The position numbers were made by a program, and so were the translations under genes. The notes beneath the pieces were generated by a model. That model was not told where the DNA came from. It worked only from the letters and a program-made list of their open reading frames with translations, and searched no databases. Positions 21,998 through 32,633 of a stretch of DNA of 64,000 nt are shown piece by piece; positions within the stretch are counted from its first letter, which is position 1, and the number at the start of each line of letters is the position of its first letter. Source of the DNA: Luzula sylvatica (Eukaryota; Streptophyta; Magnoliopsida; Poales; Juncaceae). Where the stretch lies: NCBI GenBank assembly GCA_946800325.1, contig OX326961.1, positions 10,456,655 through 10,520,654 on the forward strand. The letters are read 5' to 3'.

Positions 21998-24868
21998 ATG
22001 ACTAAATTTTTTATCATTAGTGCTCGGATCACCGTGTTGTACTTTATCCGAACCCTATCACCGCTCAATAAAAGAACATATGCAAAGCACTCAATATATC
22101 CATTCAAAATTAACCAGGATCTAAATTCTTCTCTAGACAAAATCCCAGATTTCCAAGAAATTAAAGCGGTTCTAAAAACAATTGGCCCAAATAAAGCTTC
22201 TGGGCCTGACGGTTTATCGGGCTTTTTTCTTCAAAAATACTTAAACTCCCTCCTCCCCTCCATTACAGAAGCCGTCCAATCCTTCTTCAAAACAACAATC
22301 TTACCTGAAAATGGGGGCCATTCCAACATATGCTTAATTCCAAAAATTCCACATCCCACAACTGTCAACCACTATCGTCCCATTGCCATTTCTAACACAA
22401 TATACAAACTCATCTCCAAAATCCTATCCACTAGAATGAAACCGACTCTTAACTCGATTATATCAAAGGAACAGAGTGCTTTCATCCCGGGTCGCCTTAT
22501 TACTAATAACGTTATTATTTTGCAGGAAATTTTGCACTCTTTTAACCAACCGCAGTACAAAGAAGCAGCTTTCTGCCTCAAAGCAGATCTATCGAAGGCT
22601 TTCGACAAAATGGATTGGGGTTTCATCGCCGACATGCTCAAATTATACGGTTTCCCAAACCACTTCTCATCTCTGATTCTCGCTTGCATGAAAAGCGCTA
22701 AATTCACACTCCTCTTCAATGGCAGAGGTGACGGCTTCTTTAAACCCACAAGCGGGGTCCGACAGGGTTGCCCGCTTTCGCCATCCCTCTTCATCTTGGG
22801 AATGGATTTGCTGTCCAGATCCCTTCAATTCGAAATTAACATGGGTCACTTAAAAGGAATCCATCTTGCCCGTTCTTGTCCCGAGATCTCTCACTCACTC
22901 TTCGCTGACGATGTCCTACTCATGGGGGAAGCCTCCAGTCTAAACTCTAGCTCTTTTCTGAAAATTCTGCGCGATTTCGAATCGGTGTCCGGTCAGGAAC
23001 TAAATCCGCAAAAATCCTCAATTTGGTTCAGCAAAATCTGCTCCCCGGATCAAATACAAGCCGTAAACTCGATTATCCAAGCTAAACCCTCCTCTGAGCA
23101 TGAGCGTTATTTAGGGACCTTCCTCAACCACAAGGGACAACCGGACTTCTCGACTCTTCTCTCTGCTTTCGAAAACAGACTTGCTGGATGGAAATCTAAC
23201 CTCCTATCGCACGCCGGTAAACTGGTCCTTATAAGCTCGACCCTAGAATCAATGCCAGTCTACGCAATGTGCAATTTTCTCTTGCCTAAGAAAATTATCG
23301 CAAAACTTTACTCTATCATCAAGAGGTTCTGGTGGAGCTCTAATGGGGGTCGTTATTTGGCTTTATGCAAATGGGCCGTGATACAAAAGCCCAAAAATTT
23401 CGGGGGTTTGGGCTGTAAGGATTTAACAGCTTTCAACAAAGCTCTTTTCTCAAAACAATTCTGGAGTTTAGCTTCAGAGAAAAATGAACAATCGATCTCG
23501 TCCGAAATCATAAAATCCAAATACTACCCCCAAGGAAACCTATTCACGACAAAGAGAAATTCTCGGTGCTCCAAATTCTGGAAATCGATTATTTCCCTTC
23601 GTCCTCTCTTTCTACAAAACTCCTCCTGGCAAATTGGCGATGGTACGACATGTGGAGCCCTTGAACAACCATGGCATATGTCATGGCTAAATTATCCCGC
23701 CCAAAACAATGTTCAACGCGCTCTCAAAGTCTCCCATTTCTTCCTACCGACTCAAGATGGATGGGATATGGAAACTCTTCTAAATTTCTTTTCAACAACA
23801 GATTCTCTGGGGATTGTCAACGCCATTTCTCTGAACTCGAGTACGAGGAATAACCGAGATCGTCTAATCTGGCACCACTCATCTTCAGGCAGTTTCTCAG
23901 TAAAATCTGTTTACAAGTTCTTAACCACCACCACATCTCAACTTCATCCTCATGAAACTATTTTCATCAAACGCCTCTGGGCTAGCCAGGTATTATCGCC
24001 AAAAATCAAGATTTTTCTCTGGCGAGTTTGGGCCGACGTTTTACCTTCAGCCGCTAAACTCCATAGAAGAATCCCCCAAATAAATTCTCTTTGCAAACGT
24101 TGCAATCAAGAACCTGAATCCATCGAGCACCTGTTCTTTTTATGTCCAATCTCACAAGCCATATGGTTTGGCTCTTCTCTGGCTTTACGATCGAACAATC
24201 TCACGTCTACTATCAAAGAAGTCATTAGCCATATCTCCAGCAACCTGCAAGAGGACCAATTTTACTATTTTGCCGAGACTCTCTGGCAGATTTGGAAATC
24301 ACGCAACGACCTACTCTTCAGAAATAAGCTTCTCAACCCATCTCTCATCATCGCCCAGATTCGCTCTTTCTCTCCGATGACAATTCCCACCCCCATCCCC
24401 CCATTAATTTCTCCACCCCCTTCTCCACCTTTAAACTCCTACAGATGCTTCACTGATGCGGCTTGGATAAATCGTGAAAAAGGAGGTATTGCTTACATCC
24501 TTTATCAGGATGATTTGCTGATCGAATACGGAGGAATATCTACGACGGCCTCTTCTCCCATCATGGCCGAATCTCAAGCCCTCCTTCTCGCCTCAAATCG
24601 TATAATGGAGCTAAAACTTAATGGGGTTATTTTCTACACGGATAATGAGAAGTTAGCTCTTTTCAATAAAGAACCCCACACTGATTGGGAATGGTCATGT
24701 TACTATGTGTTGAATAGTATACGTGACATCTGGTCAAATTTGATAAATCCTGAAATTCTTCACATTTCACGGATTTACAATGACCAAGCAGATAATTTAG
24801 CCAAATGGGCACTCTCTTTGCAGCAGCGTGCTATGGGTTACACCTTCCCTCTACCCTATCACATTTGA
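21998..24868 (+). CDS. LINE non-LTR retrotransposon ORF2 portion: reverse transcriptase, zf-RVT and RNase H (956 codons open)
   Basis: Target-primed reverse transcription protein of a plant L1-like LINE. The RT domain spans about residues 50-345 with KASGPDG, DLSKAFDKMDW, GVRQGCPLSP and the catalytic FADD (302-305; F replaces the more common Y). A zf-RVT-like domain lies at about 632-735 with spaced C/H residues (CKRCN...HLFFLC). A C-terminal RNase H spans about 816-935 with CFTDAAW, MAESQALLLA, FYTDNEKL and NDQADNLAKWA, so all four acidic positions are present. The upstream endonuclease and ORF1 are missing, so the copy is 5'-truncated; the listed ATG lies in or near flanking DNA and is not a true start. 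No stop or frameshift interrupts it, which suggests a young insertion. Confidence 0.9.
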   Translation: MTKFFIISARITVLYFIRTLSPLNKRTYAKHSIYPFKINQDLNSSLDKIPDFQEIKAVLKTIGPNKASGPDGLSGFFLQKYLNSLLPSITEAVQSFFKTTILPENGGHSNICLIPKIPHPTTVNHYRPIAISNTIYKLISKILSTRMKPTLNSIISKEQSAFIPGRLITNNVIILQEILHSFNQPQYKEAAFCLKADLSKAFDKMDWGFIADMLKLYGFPNHFSSLILACMKSAKFTLLFNGRGDGFFKPTSGVRQGCPLSPSLFILGMDLLSRSLQFEINMGHLKGIHLARSCPEISHSLFADDVLLMGEASSLNSSSFLKILRDFESVSGQELNPQKSSIWFSKICSPDQIQAVNSIIQAKPSSEHERYLGTFLNHKGQPDFSTLLSAFENRLAGWKSNLLSHAGKLVLISSTLESMPVYAMCNFLLPKKIIAKLYSIIKRFWWSSNGGRYLALCKWAVIQKPKNFGGLGCKDLTAFNKALFSKQFWSLASEKNEQSISSEIIKSKYYPQGNLFTTKRNSRCSKFWKSIISLRPLFLQNSSWQIGDGTTCGALEQPWHMSWLNYPAQNNVQRALKVSHFFLPTQDGWDMETLLNFFSTTDSLGIVNAISLNSSTRNNRDRLIWHHSSSGSFSVKSVYKFLTTTTSQLHPHETIFIKRLWASQVLSPKIKIFLWRVWADVLPSAAKLHRRIPQINSLCKRCNQEPESIEHLFFLCPISQAIWFGSSLALRSNNLTSTIKEVISHISSNLQEDQFYYFAETLWQIWKSRNDLLFRNKLLNPSLIIAQIRSFSPMTIPTPIPPLISPPPSPPLNSYRCFTDAAWINREKGGIAYILYQDDLLIEYGGISTTASSPIMAESQALLLASNRIMELKLNGVIFYTDNEKLALFNKEPHTDWEWSCYYVLNSIRDIWSNLINPEILHISRIYNDQADNLAKWALSLQQRAMGYTFPLPYHI

Positions 24869-25049
24869 GCTGGATTTTGATCGATTTAAATAGGCAAAGC
24901 CTCCTCTGTTATTCTTATTTTCTCCTTTTTTAGTCTTTCTTCTTTTAGGTAGCTTTTGAGACCTTTTTCTCTATTATTGTCCTGTATGTTTCTTCTGAAC
25001 TTCTTCAATTTAATATAAACACCTACGGGTTTTAAGCAAAAAAAAAAAT
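22030..25049 (+). mobile_element. 5'-truncated LINE insertion with 3' UTR and poly(A) tail
   Basis: The RT-to-RNase H frame is followed by about 170 bp of 3' UTR and an A-run at 25,038-25,049. The exact 5' truncation point, placed near 22,030, is a guess because no convincing target duplication could be found by eye. Confidence 0.75.
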
Positions 25050-25059
25050 TAACACGGGC

Positions 25060-25320
25060 TCTTTTTTTATACTCTGTCTGTACATTTCCCCAAAGCATGG
25101 GCCATTTTGCACTATACCCCTACATGGCTACATTCACTAAATCATTAAATATATTCATTCATTAGCTTGGGCCATTTTGTACTATTCCCCCACATTTCCA
25201 CAGAGCATTCGATATATTCTCATTCATAACTAACATGTGCCATTTTCAAAAGCAAAAAGAAATATGGGCCATTCTAAAGTATGTCCCCCAATTTTCACAA
25301 AAACATCCATCATATATTAA
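25060..25320 (+). repeat. Diverged tandem repeat around GGGCCATTTTG
   Basis: GGGCCATTTTGCACTATACC, GGGCCATTTTGTACTATTCC and GGGCCATTCTAAAGTATGTC recur at roughly 70-110-bp intervals with CATTCATTAG-like spacers. There is no coding potential. Confidence 0.6.
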
Positions 25321-25323
25321 TTA

Positions 25324-26370
25324 GGGAAATTTATATATAACCCCCTAACTTTTCTTGAATTTACAAAAAACCTCCTAACTTTTGAGAAACTCCAAAAAGC
25401 CCCCTACATACAAATTTTTCTTTTCAATTACCCCCCTATAGGGGTATTTCATGATATTGAAAATTTTTTGGACCAAAATACCCTTCTATTTTTCATCTTT
25501 AAATTTAATAAATATATTTTTGTATTATTTTATTAATTTAAAATCACTACAAATATTGCTTAATATATACAAATTTAAAAAAAAATATATGTCATATACA
25601 TAATTTTAATCTTTTATTTATTATATATTTAATCATAGAAAACTAAAATTAAATAAAAATATTCCTGAAAATATCTTGACAAATTAATATTATTCTAGTA
25701 TTTAGTTTTAATGCTAAATAGTTATTAATAAAATTTGTTACTGAATAATTTTTCTCATTCATTCATTGTTAATTTGGCAATATTAACAATTAGCGGCAAT
25801 ATTACAAAATTAATAATTTAATTTTAATGTTAAATAGTTACTGAAAATAGTTATAACAAAATTAACAATTAGTGGCAATATTATTTTGGTCCTAATTTTA
25901 ATTCTCATTCATTCATTGTTAATTTGACAAGAAAAACAATTCACTAACTATTTTTTATTAATAACTATTTAACATTAAAATTAAGTTCTAGAATAATATT
26001 AATTTGTCAAGATATTTTCAGGAATATTTTATATCATATTTTTATTTAATTTTAGTTTTCTATGATAAAATATATAATAAATAAAAGATTAAAATTTATG
26101 ACACATAGTTTTATTAAATTACTATATGTTAAAAAATATTTATAGTGATTTTAAATTAATAAAATAATACAAAAATATGTTTATTAAATTTAAAGATGAA
26201 AAATGGAAGGGTATTTTGGTCCAAATTTTTTTCAATACCATGAAATATCCCTATAGTGGGGTAATTGAAAGGAAAACATTGTACGTAGGTTTTTTTTTGG
26301 AGTTTCTCAAATGTTAGGGGTTTTTTTTTGTAAATTCAAGAAAAGTTAGGGGGTTATATGTAAATTTCCC
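25324..26370. mobile_element. Long fold-back element with TTA target duplication (Harbinger-like)
   Basis: The left arm begins GGGAAATTTATATATAACCC and the reversed right end begins GGGAAATTTACATATAACCC. The arms extend inward for several hundred bases (TCTTGACAAATTAATATTAT on the left pairs with ATAATATTAATTTGTCAAGA on the right), so nearly the whole 1-kb element can fold. TTA flanks both ends (25,321-25,323 and 26,371-26,373). There is no coding frame. Confidence 0.75.
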
Positions 26371-26373
26371 TTA

Positions 26374-26586
26374 ATAAAATAATACAAAAATATATTTATT
26401 AAATTTAAAGATGAAAAATAGAAGGGTATTTTGGTCCAAAAAATTTCAATATCATGAAATACCCCTATAGGGGGGTAATTGAAAAGAAAACTTTGTATGT
26501 AGGGATTTTTTTGGAGTTAGTTTCTCAAAAGTTAGGAGATTTTTTGTAAAATCAAGAAAAGTTAGGGGGTTATATGTAAATTTTCC
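26374..26586 (+). repeat. Extra direct copy of the right arm of the fold-back element
   Basis: This stretch repeats the right arm at about 26,156-26,370, including GAAGGGTATTTTGGTCC and GTTAGGGGGTTATATGTAAA. It lies immediately next to that arm. Confidence 0.75.
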
Positions 26587-27110
26587 TATTAATTATTATA
26601 ACAATTAATATGTGATACATAACTAATATATATATTATGTGAATTAACACATTTTTTTTTATAACTAGCAATAGCTCGTGCAATTGCACGGGACTTCGTA
26701 TTTTTTTATTTATTTATTTTTGTATAATTTGTTAAAATAAAATTTGCACGGGTGCGTTAAACTCAATTGATATAATCATGATATATTTGCAAATATATTG
26801 ATATCAATAAATGTGTTATAATTAATAAATCTTCATGAAATTGATCTATTCATGGATATATGCATTATACTTAATAAGGATTCATGGAATTGATACATCA
26901 TTATAAATCCACACAAAATAAATAAATAATATAACATGTTATTCTTCAAACAAAATTAAATTTTCAAAACAAATAAAAGAAAAATGTGAATAATACACAT
27001 ATAACCGACATATATATTTGAAATGTCATACGTTAACATAAAATATATGAATTTTTTTTTTTCAAAAAATACATAATTGTAAATTATACCATAAAAAATT
27101 AACAATTGGG
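26587..27110. other. AT-rich non-coding DNA
   Basis: I see no gene, repeat boundary or RNA gene here. Confidence 0.45.
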
Positions 27111-27169
27111 GAAAAGTTTCATACGGAAATTATATATTGAGCCTCAATAACACAAAAATAAAATTCTTG

Positions 27170-27420
27170 ACGAGGCGACAAAAGAGGGTTAAGTATGTTG
27201 ATTAGTATTATTAACTGACTCAATTAACGATTTAATTGACTGTTTGATTGAATTGACACGTTAATTAATATTTACTAATATTAGCACATTATAAATTATT
27301 GATGTATTAATTAAACGTGTCAATGAACATTTAATTGAGTCAATTAGAAATGTTAATCAATTCACTTTGTCACTTCATAATATTGTGATGAGTTTGGGGG
27401 AGCCAACTATATTTTTTCTT
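27170..27420. mobile_element. MITE-like copy of the AATTGACANGTTAATT family
   Basis: A palindrome-rich interior (ATTGACACGTTAATTAATAT) is followed by GTGATGAGTTTGGGGGAGCC. The latter resembles the ends at 36.25 kb (GTGAGTTTTGGAGACACCAT). The boundaries are approximate. Confidence 0.5.
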
Positions 27421-27719
27421 CCATACATGGGTATAATTTGGGTTGCAAGAAAAAAAAAAAAAATTGAACCCATGGCATGGTATGGTGAGATGTACAAGAT
27501 TATAACTATAGACTCCGTTTGGGAAGAGTATAAGGTGGGTATAAATTATTTCAGGGATAATGAGTTTTTCCTATTTATCCCTAAATTTTGGAATGATGTT
27601 TGGTAAGGTTGTGTGGATAAATTTTGGGATCGTATTAATATCAAAGTATAATATTTTAAAATGACCAAAATACCCTTTTTCTTATAAATTTCAAATTAAT
27701 ATGTTAAAAAAATAAATAT

Positions 27720-28062
27720 TATAATATTATTAGTTTATATTATATTATATTATATTACATTACATTATATAATATTATATAATATTAAATTATATAAAAT
27801 TATGATTGTATTATATTATATTATATTATTTTATAATATAATGTATTATATTATATTATAACATATTATATTATATTGTATTATAATGTATTATATTATA
27901 TTATATTATATGATATTATATTATATTATATTATGTTATATTAAATTATATTATAATATAATGTTTTATTTTATATTATTGTATATTATATTATAATGTA
28001 TTTTGTTATATTATATTATATTATAATATAATGTATTAAATTATATTATATTATATTATGCA
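27720..28062. repeat. ATTAT/TATAT low-complexity tract
   Basis: More than 300 bp made of ATATT words with few interruptions. It has no gene content and can form many short hairpins. Confidence 0.9.
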
Positions 28063-28557
28063 GAGAAGTACACAGGCGGCAGGGTGTTCGTTGGTGTCGA
28101 TACTTATCGGTCATATTAATTAATATGATTGCTATGCAATTATTGAATGAATAATATATTATTAATTTTTCTTCATTTTTTTTCCGCTAATTGAATTTCA
28201 ACTACAAATCTTAATGCAATAATCTGTGCCGAGCAAGTCTCTTATTTTCAAAAAAGTTATTATTGATTACTTTTTCCGTTCTGGAAATTAATTATTTCTT
28301 TATTAATGATTTGTTGACAAAATTTCGAAAATGTTCACTGTTTTCGCCATTCAGCATCTTCGTCTTGATTTAGTTTCAGTTTTATTTTATTTTGTTTTAT
28401 TTTGATACACAATAATTCTCATTAAATATAATATAATATTATTTTATTTCATACGAAGTAATATTCACCAATATACATTTTTTTATTATTCTATTCATGT
28501 CCTCTAATGCTTCCCCTGCCATGATTTTAGCGAGATGATTGCAGGGAGAAACAGATT

Positions 28558-28790
28558 TTTGACGAAGAAAGGGGATTGTAGGGACAACTCCAAACTCTGG
28601 TCAGGGGCCTTTTTACAATTTTGAAATAACACGGGGGCTTGTTTGCAAATTTACTGAAAATGAGAGGATCTTCTGGATCTGGTGAAGAACAGGGATTCCA
28701 AGGACGACTCAGCGCTCAGGTCGGGAGACTTTAGCAATTTTGAGACAACACAGGGTCTTGTTTGCAAGTTTGCTAAAAAGAGGAGGATTT
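28558..28790 (+). repeat. Two-copy tandem repeat, about 125 bp unit
   Basis: The units at 28,558-28,670 and 28,684-28,790 share GGGGATTGTAGGGACAACTC / GGGATTCCAAGGACGACTC, CAATTTTGA(A/G)A(T/C)AACAC and CTTGTTTGCAA(A/G)TTTGCT-like words in the same order. Confidence 0.75.
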
Positions 28791-28974
28791 ACATATTTAC
28801 CCTTTTGATAGTCCAAAATATCATATGTACCCCCAATAAAACTTCGAGGTCAGTTACAAATTTTAAAATTATATTTTACGCGATTTTTCTTTCACGTCCT
28901 TAAAGTAACGGAAATTACATAAATAAATACAAGCAATGGCAAGCTTTCGTGGGAGTGAAGTTTAGAAAAATAAA

Positions 28975-29240
28975 TGGGTATTATAACAAATATGTGCGTT
29001 ACCGAGTGCCATGTGTATGTCATATACTTTTATCAAACAAATATGTGCGAAATTATGTAACCAAGATGACATACATTTTTATAAAACAAAAACGCTCGCA
29101 ATTTGCGTTATTGAGTGCCACGTGTATGTCATGCACGTTTATCAAACAAAGACATGCAAAATTATTTAACCAAGACAAAACATACACTTTTATATACACT
29201 TTTATGAAACAAAAACGCGCAATTTGTGCGCGCTTCCAGC
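28975..29240 (+). repeat. Diverged tandem repeat, about 110 bp period
   Basis: GAGTGCCATGTGTATGTCAT and GAGTGCCACGTGTATGTCAT are about 112 bp apart, each followed by TTTATCAAACAAA and an AACCAAGA(T/C) stretch. The open frame across it is incidental. Confidence 0.7.
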
Positions 29241-29887
29241 TATCAATGGTTTAACAATACATAAGTTAAACCAAGACAACACCTTCTAAGATAGTTAAAC
29301 CATGCATTAATGTGTCGAAATTACCATTTAATAATTATGCCACGTCACCAAGTCTTGTAGAAGAGAAGGCTAGGAATATACTGTTGATGAATAAACTTAA
29401 TTCGACATTAAATTGATGGCTGCATAATGAACATATTTTGAGGGAATTTGGAAGGATCTTAAATTACTATGTTGTTTTATATTCTAGTTTGAGTTGTTTT
29501 GGATTCTGTTTTTGTGTTTTGAATTATTGTATTTTAAGAGTCATGTGTAAGACTATAAATATAGTTGTATCTCAAAGCAAGAGAGAAGAAAAGAATAATA
29601 TATTTAGAAGAAAAAGAGGAAACAAAGTTGTAATTCAGAAAAATAAAAATCTGTCTCTCTCCCCTCCATTGAAATAGATCTTCATATACTCTAAACAAAA
29701 TTCATATGATCTAGTTTCAATCGAGTTGCTTGTTAATGGTGCTTTTTGTGTGTGAATTATTTTAATTAAAAGTCATATATCGCAACATTGTTGCTTTAGT
29801 TTCTCTGAAAATGGTTTGAATGCCGTATTGCTTAATTTTTTATCTTTTGTTCATAATTTACTTCAGTTAGATGGTTCTATATTGATA

Positions 29888-30140
29888 ATGAAGAATCGTG
29901 AAGTGGGAGTTTTCTCGGCAACAATACCACAAGGAGCGTGTGAAATCACTCGCAAATTCATGAACAAACAAGTTTGTATTCTCGTGAAGCGTGACGAACT
30001 CACTCTCAAGGGTATCGAGCAATTCTACGTTAATGTCAAGAAGGAAGAATTGAAGCAGTGTGACGTCATCACCGTTGATTTCTTGGCTCGTGGTAATTGA
30101 TGTGCATCAAGTGTCACTTGTGATCAATTACAAGGAGTGA
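29888..30140 (+). pseudogene. eIF4A (DEAD-box helicase) gene fragment with internal deletion and frameshift
   Basis: The frame reads [31 protein letters not shown] and [15 protein letters not shown], which match the linker region of plant eIF4A. It then jumps to [11 protein letters not shown], which in eIF4A lies roughly 70 residues further on, so an internal part is deleted. One extra A after the ARG codons shifts the frame; the next frame continues [12 protein letters not shown] before a stop. The helicase N-terminal half and C-terminus are absent. It lies just outside the left arm of the element at 30,153-32,140. It is non-functional. Confidence 0.85.
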
Positions 30141-30152
30141 GAAATTAATTTG

Positions 30153-32140
30153 TTTTTTTTTTGCAAATATTCAAAATATAACTTGAAAATGATTTTTAAA
30201 TCCCGCCGGTACCGGGTTTTAAACCGGTGTGCCATGACCTTAAAAACCGTGTGTGTCAGATTTTGCAGTATTAAACTAATACTATCGGGTTATAAAATTC
30301 CGCCGTGTTATTTAACACTAAATTCCAGACTTTAAAAACCCGTCGCATTATTTAGCACTAATTACCGAGTTTTATAATCCTGTAAAAATAATTAACACTA
30401 ACCGGCAGGTTTTAAAAACCAGCCGGTTTAACTCTTAATTAAATCATGATTGTGACAGGTGATACAAGTCAGAATAAGGACCGGGATTAAATCCCGGTGA
30501 ATAAATGAATTTATTTAATAATTATGTCTCCTCATATTTATCCCACAATTTTGATGATTTTTTTAACATGTTTAATTAAATGATAAACCTACAAGCCCTA
30601 TAATTAAACAATAACAAATACAAATACAAATACATATCCTCTATTCTCCATAAATTTGGATTACTAATTTTTAATTAATATTAATTATGTAAAAAATATG
30701 TATTTTTGGATTATCATGAAAATTATGTGGGTTAAACAAAATAAAGATAATGTTGTGGGGAAAACTTGGGTCAAAATAAAATATCTCCTTTGTTCTTGCA
30801 TGTGAGAGTGTTAGAGTTTCAGTTCATTAATTAGAGCTCTTTTATGTTTCCCCAAGTTCCACAAACAATTCTCTCTATTATATATTAAAACATATATTTG
30901 AAACATATATTTGACATAATAAATTGAGAAAACAGATAATTATCACAAAATTAATATTAACTAAAACTTAGTAATTCAAATAAATTTTAATTATATATTA
31001 ACTAATTGTTTGATTTTTAATTATATGTTATGTATTTATTTTCATTTAATTAAACATACTATTGCGTTCATTTTGGGGGATGCATAGCAAAAACGAGTCT
31101 TTGTCGATTGCACTTAGGGATGTCAATGGGTCGGGTAAAACCCGAACCCGCGGGTACCCGACCCGAACGGGGCGGGTAATACCCGAAAAAAATACCCGCG
31201 GGTCGGGTATTACCCGAAAAAAATACCCGCTCCGGGTTCGGGTACGAGGGTCAAATTTTACCCGCGGGAATACCCGAACCGGAAAAAATACCCGGAAAAA
31301 ATACCCTAAACCCTAAACCCAAAATACCCGAAAAATATCCGAAAATACTCAATGATATGAAAATTTGTGGTGTTTTATGGATTAATTATTTGTAATATTT
31401 GTATTTATAATGTATTTTGTACAAGTTGTTTATTTTATATATACAAAATTGTTGGTGATTTTACATATTTTTATAGTAATTTATATAAAAAAAATATTTA
31501 GATTTTTTATTGATTATTTTCGGATAACGGGTTCGGGTTCGGGTTCGAATATACCCGTTACCCGCGGGTTCGGGTTCGGTTATGGTTTTTTACCCGCGGG
31601 TATTTTGGGTTCGGGTTCGGATAATACCCGAAAATTCGGGTTCGGGTATGGAGGAGGCTTACCCGAACCCGACCCGCCCCGTTGACATCCCTAATTGCAC
31701 TCACCTCTGCTGCCTCCCTCCTGTCATAATAATATTCAAATTAATATCTACAATTTCATCCATACCCCTCCAAAAATTAATAGTTATTATGTTTTGAAGG
31801 GGTATATATGATATTTAACATTTCAGTTACTCGTAATAGATTGCAGAAGGGTCCTCTTTCATCCATACCCCTACAAAGACTCGTTTCTTTAATTAAGAGT
31901 TAAACCGGCTGGTTTTATAAAACTCGGTAATTAGTGCTAAATAACACGGCGGATTTTTAAAATCCGGTATTTAGTCCTAAATAATACGGCGGGATTTTGA
32001 AACCCGATAGTATTAGTTTAATACTACAAAATCTGACACACACGGTTTTTAAGGTCGTTAGCGCACCGGGATTTTAAAACCCGGTACCGGCGGGATTTAA
32101 AAACCAGCTTCAAGTTATATTTGAAATATTTGCAAAAAAA
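30153..32140. mobile_element. DNA element with terminal inverted repeats of about 280 bp (nested hAT insertion inside)
   Basis: The left arm (30,161-30,442) and right arm (31,889-32,135) are reverse complements from GCAAATATT(T)C inward to GGTTTAACTCTTAATTAA, with moderate divergence. ATTTTTAAATCCCGCCGG near the ends is shared with the fold-back element at 4-5.2 kb. The core holds AT-rich DNA and the hAT element at 31,115-31,693. No transposase frame is visible. AATTAATT occurs outside both ends, but I cannot fix the target duplication. Confidence 0.8.
31115..31693. mobile_element. hAT-type element with (ACCCGAA)n minisatellite and perfect 8-bp target duplication
   Basis: The ends TAGGGATGTCAATGGG and, reversed, TAGGGATGTCAACGGGG form a terminal inverted repeat. 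ATTGCACT flanks it exactly (31,107-31,114 and 31,694-31,701). Both subterminal zones are arrays of ACCCGAACCCG / CGGGTTCGGG in opposite orientation around an AT-rich centre. It has no coding capacity; the two short frames inside are repeat by-products. Confidence 0.9.
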
Positions 32141-32633
32141 GGATTATTTTTTAATTAATTTTTCATAAAATGTCACATGCAGAAATGCTCCCAATTACAA
32201 TTTGCCAACTCAGCCTGAGAATTCATTGGAAATTAGTTTGTTTTATTGTTTTTTTTTAACTTGTATTAATCAGGTGTGTAAATAAAAATATTTATGATTT
32301 TCCTTGATTAATACAATATTTAAGTGAAATCACATTTGTTGAGAGATTAACTAATTGCTAATTACTCTAATCAAAACTTACAACAAACCATAGTACAGAA
32401 TAACTCATATACTAGATTCTGAGTTTTTCAAAACAAACAATAAATTTTTAAATACATGGATTTATAATCCATCAAATCAAATAAACACGATTTATTTCTG
32501 AGATAACATGCATTGCAAATACATGTACTTCTAAATTGATGTATCTTAGAAGTACATCAAATCAAACTCGCCCAAAATAAGAGAGATAGTACATCTAAAT
32601 TTGACATTCAAGTACATACTGAAATTATGCCCC

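Noticed and set aside
27367..27606. 79-codon open frame
   Set aside because: It overlaps a MITE-like end and AT-rich repeat; no domain.
27720..28062. AT-rich tract as a replication origin or matrix-attachment site
   Set aside because: Composition alone is not evidence, and expanded microsatellite slippage explains it.
29888..30140. Functional small helicase-like gene
   Set aside because: It lacks most of eIF4A and has an internal deletion plus a frame shift.
30153..32140. eIF4A fragment captured inside the long-TIR element
   Set aside because: The fragment ends at 30,140, outside the left arm, so capture inside this copy is not shown.
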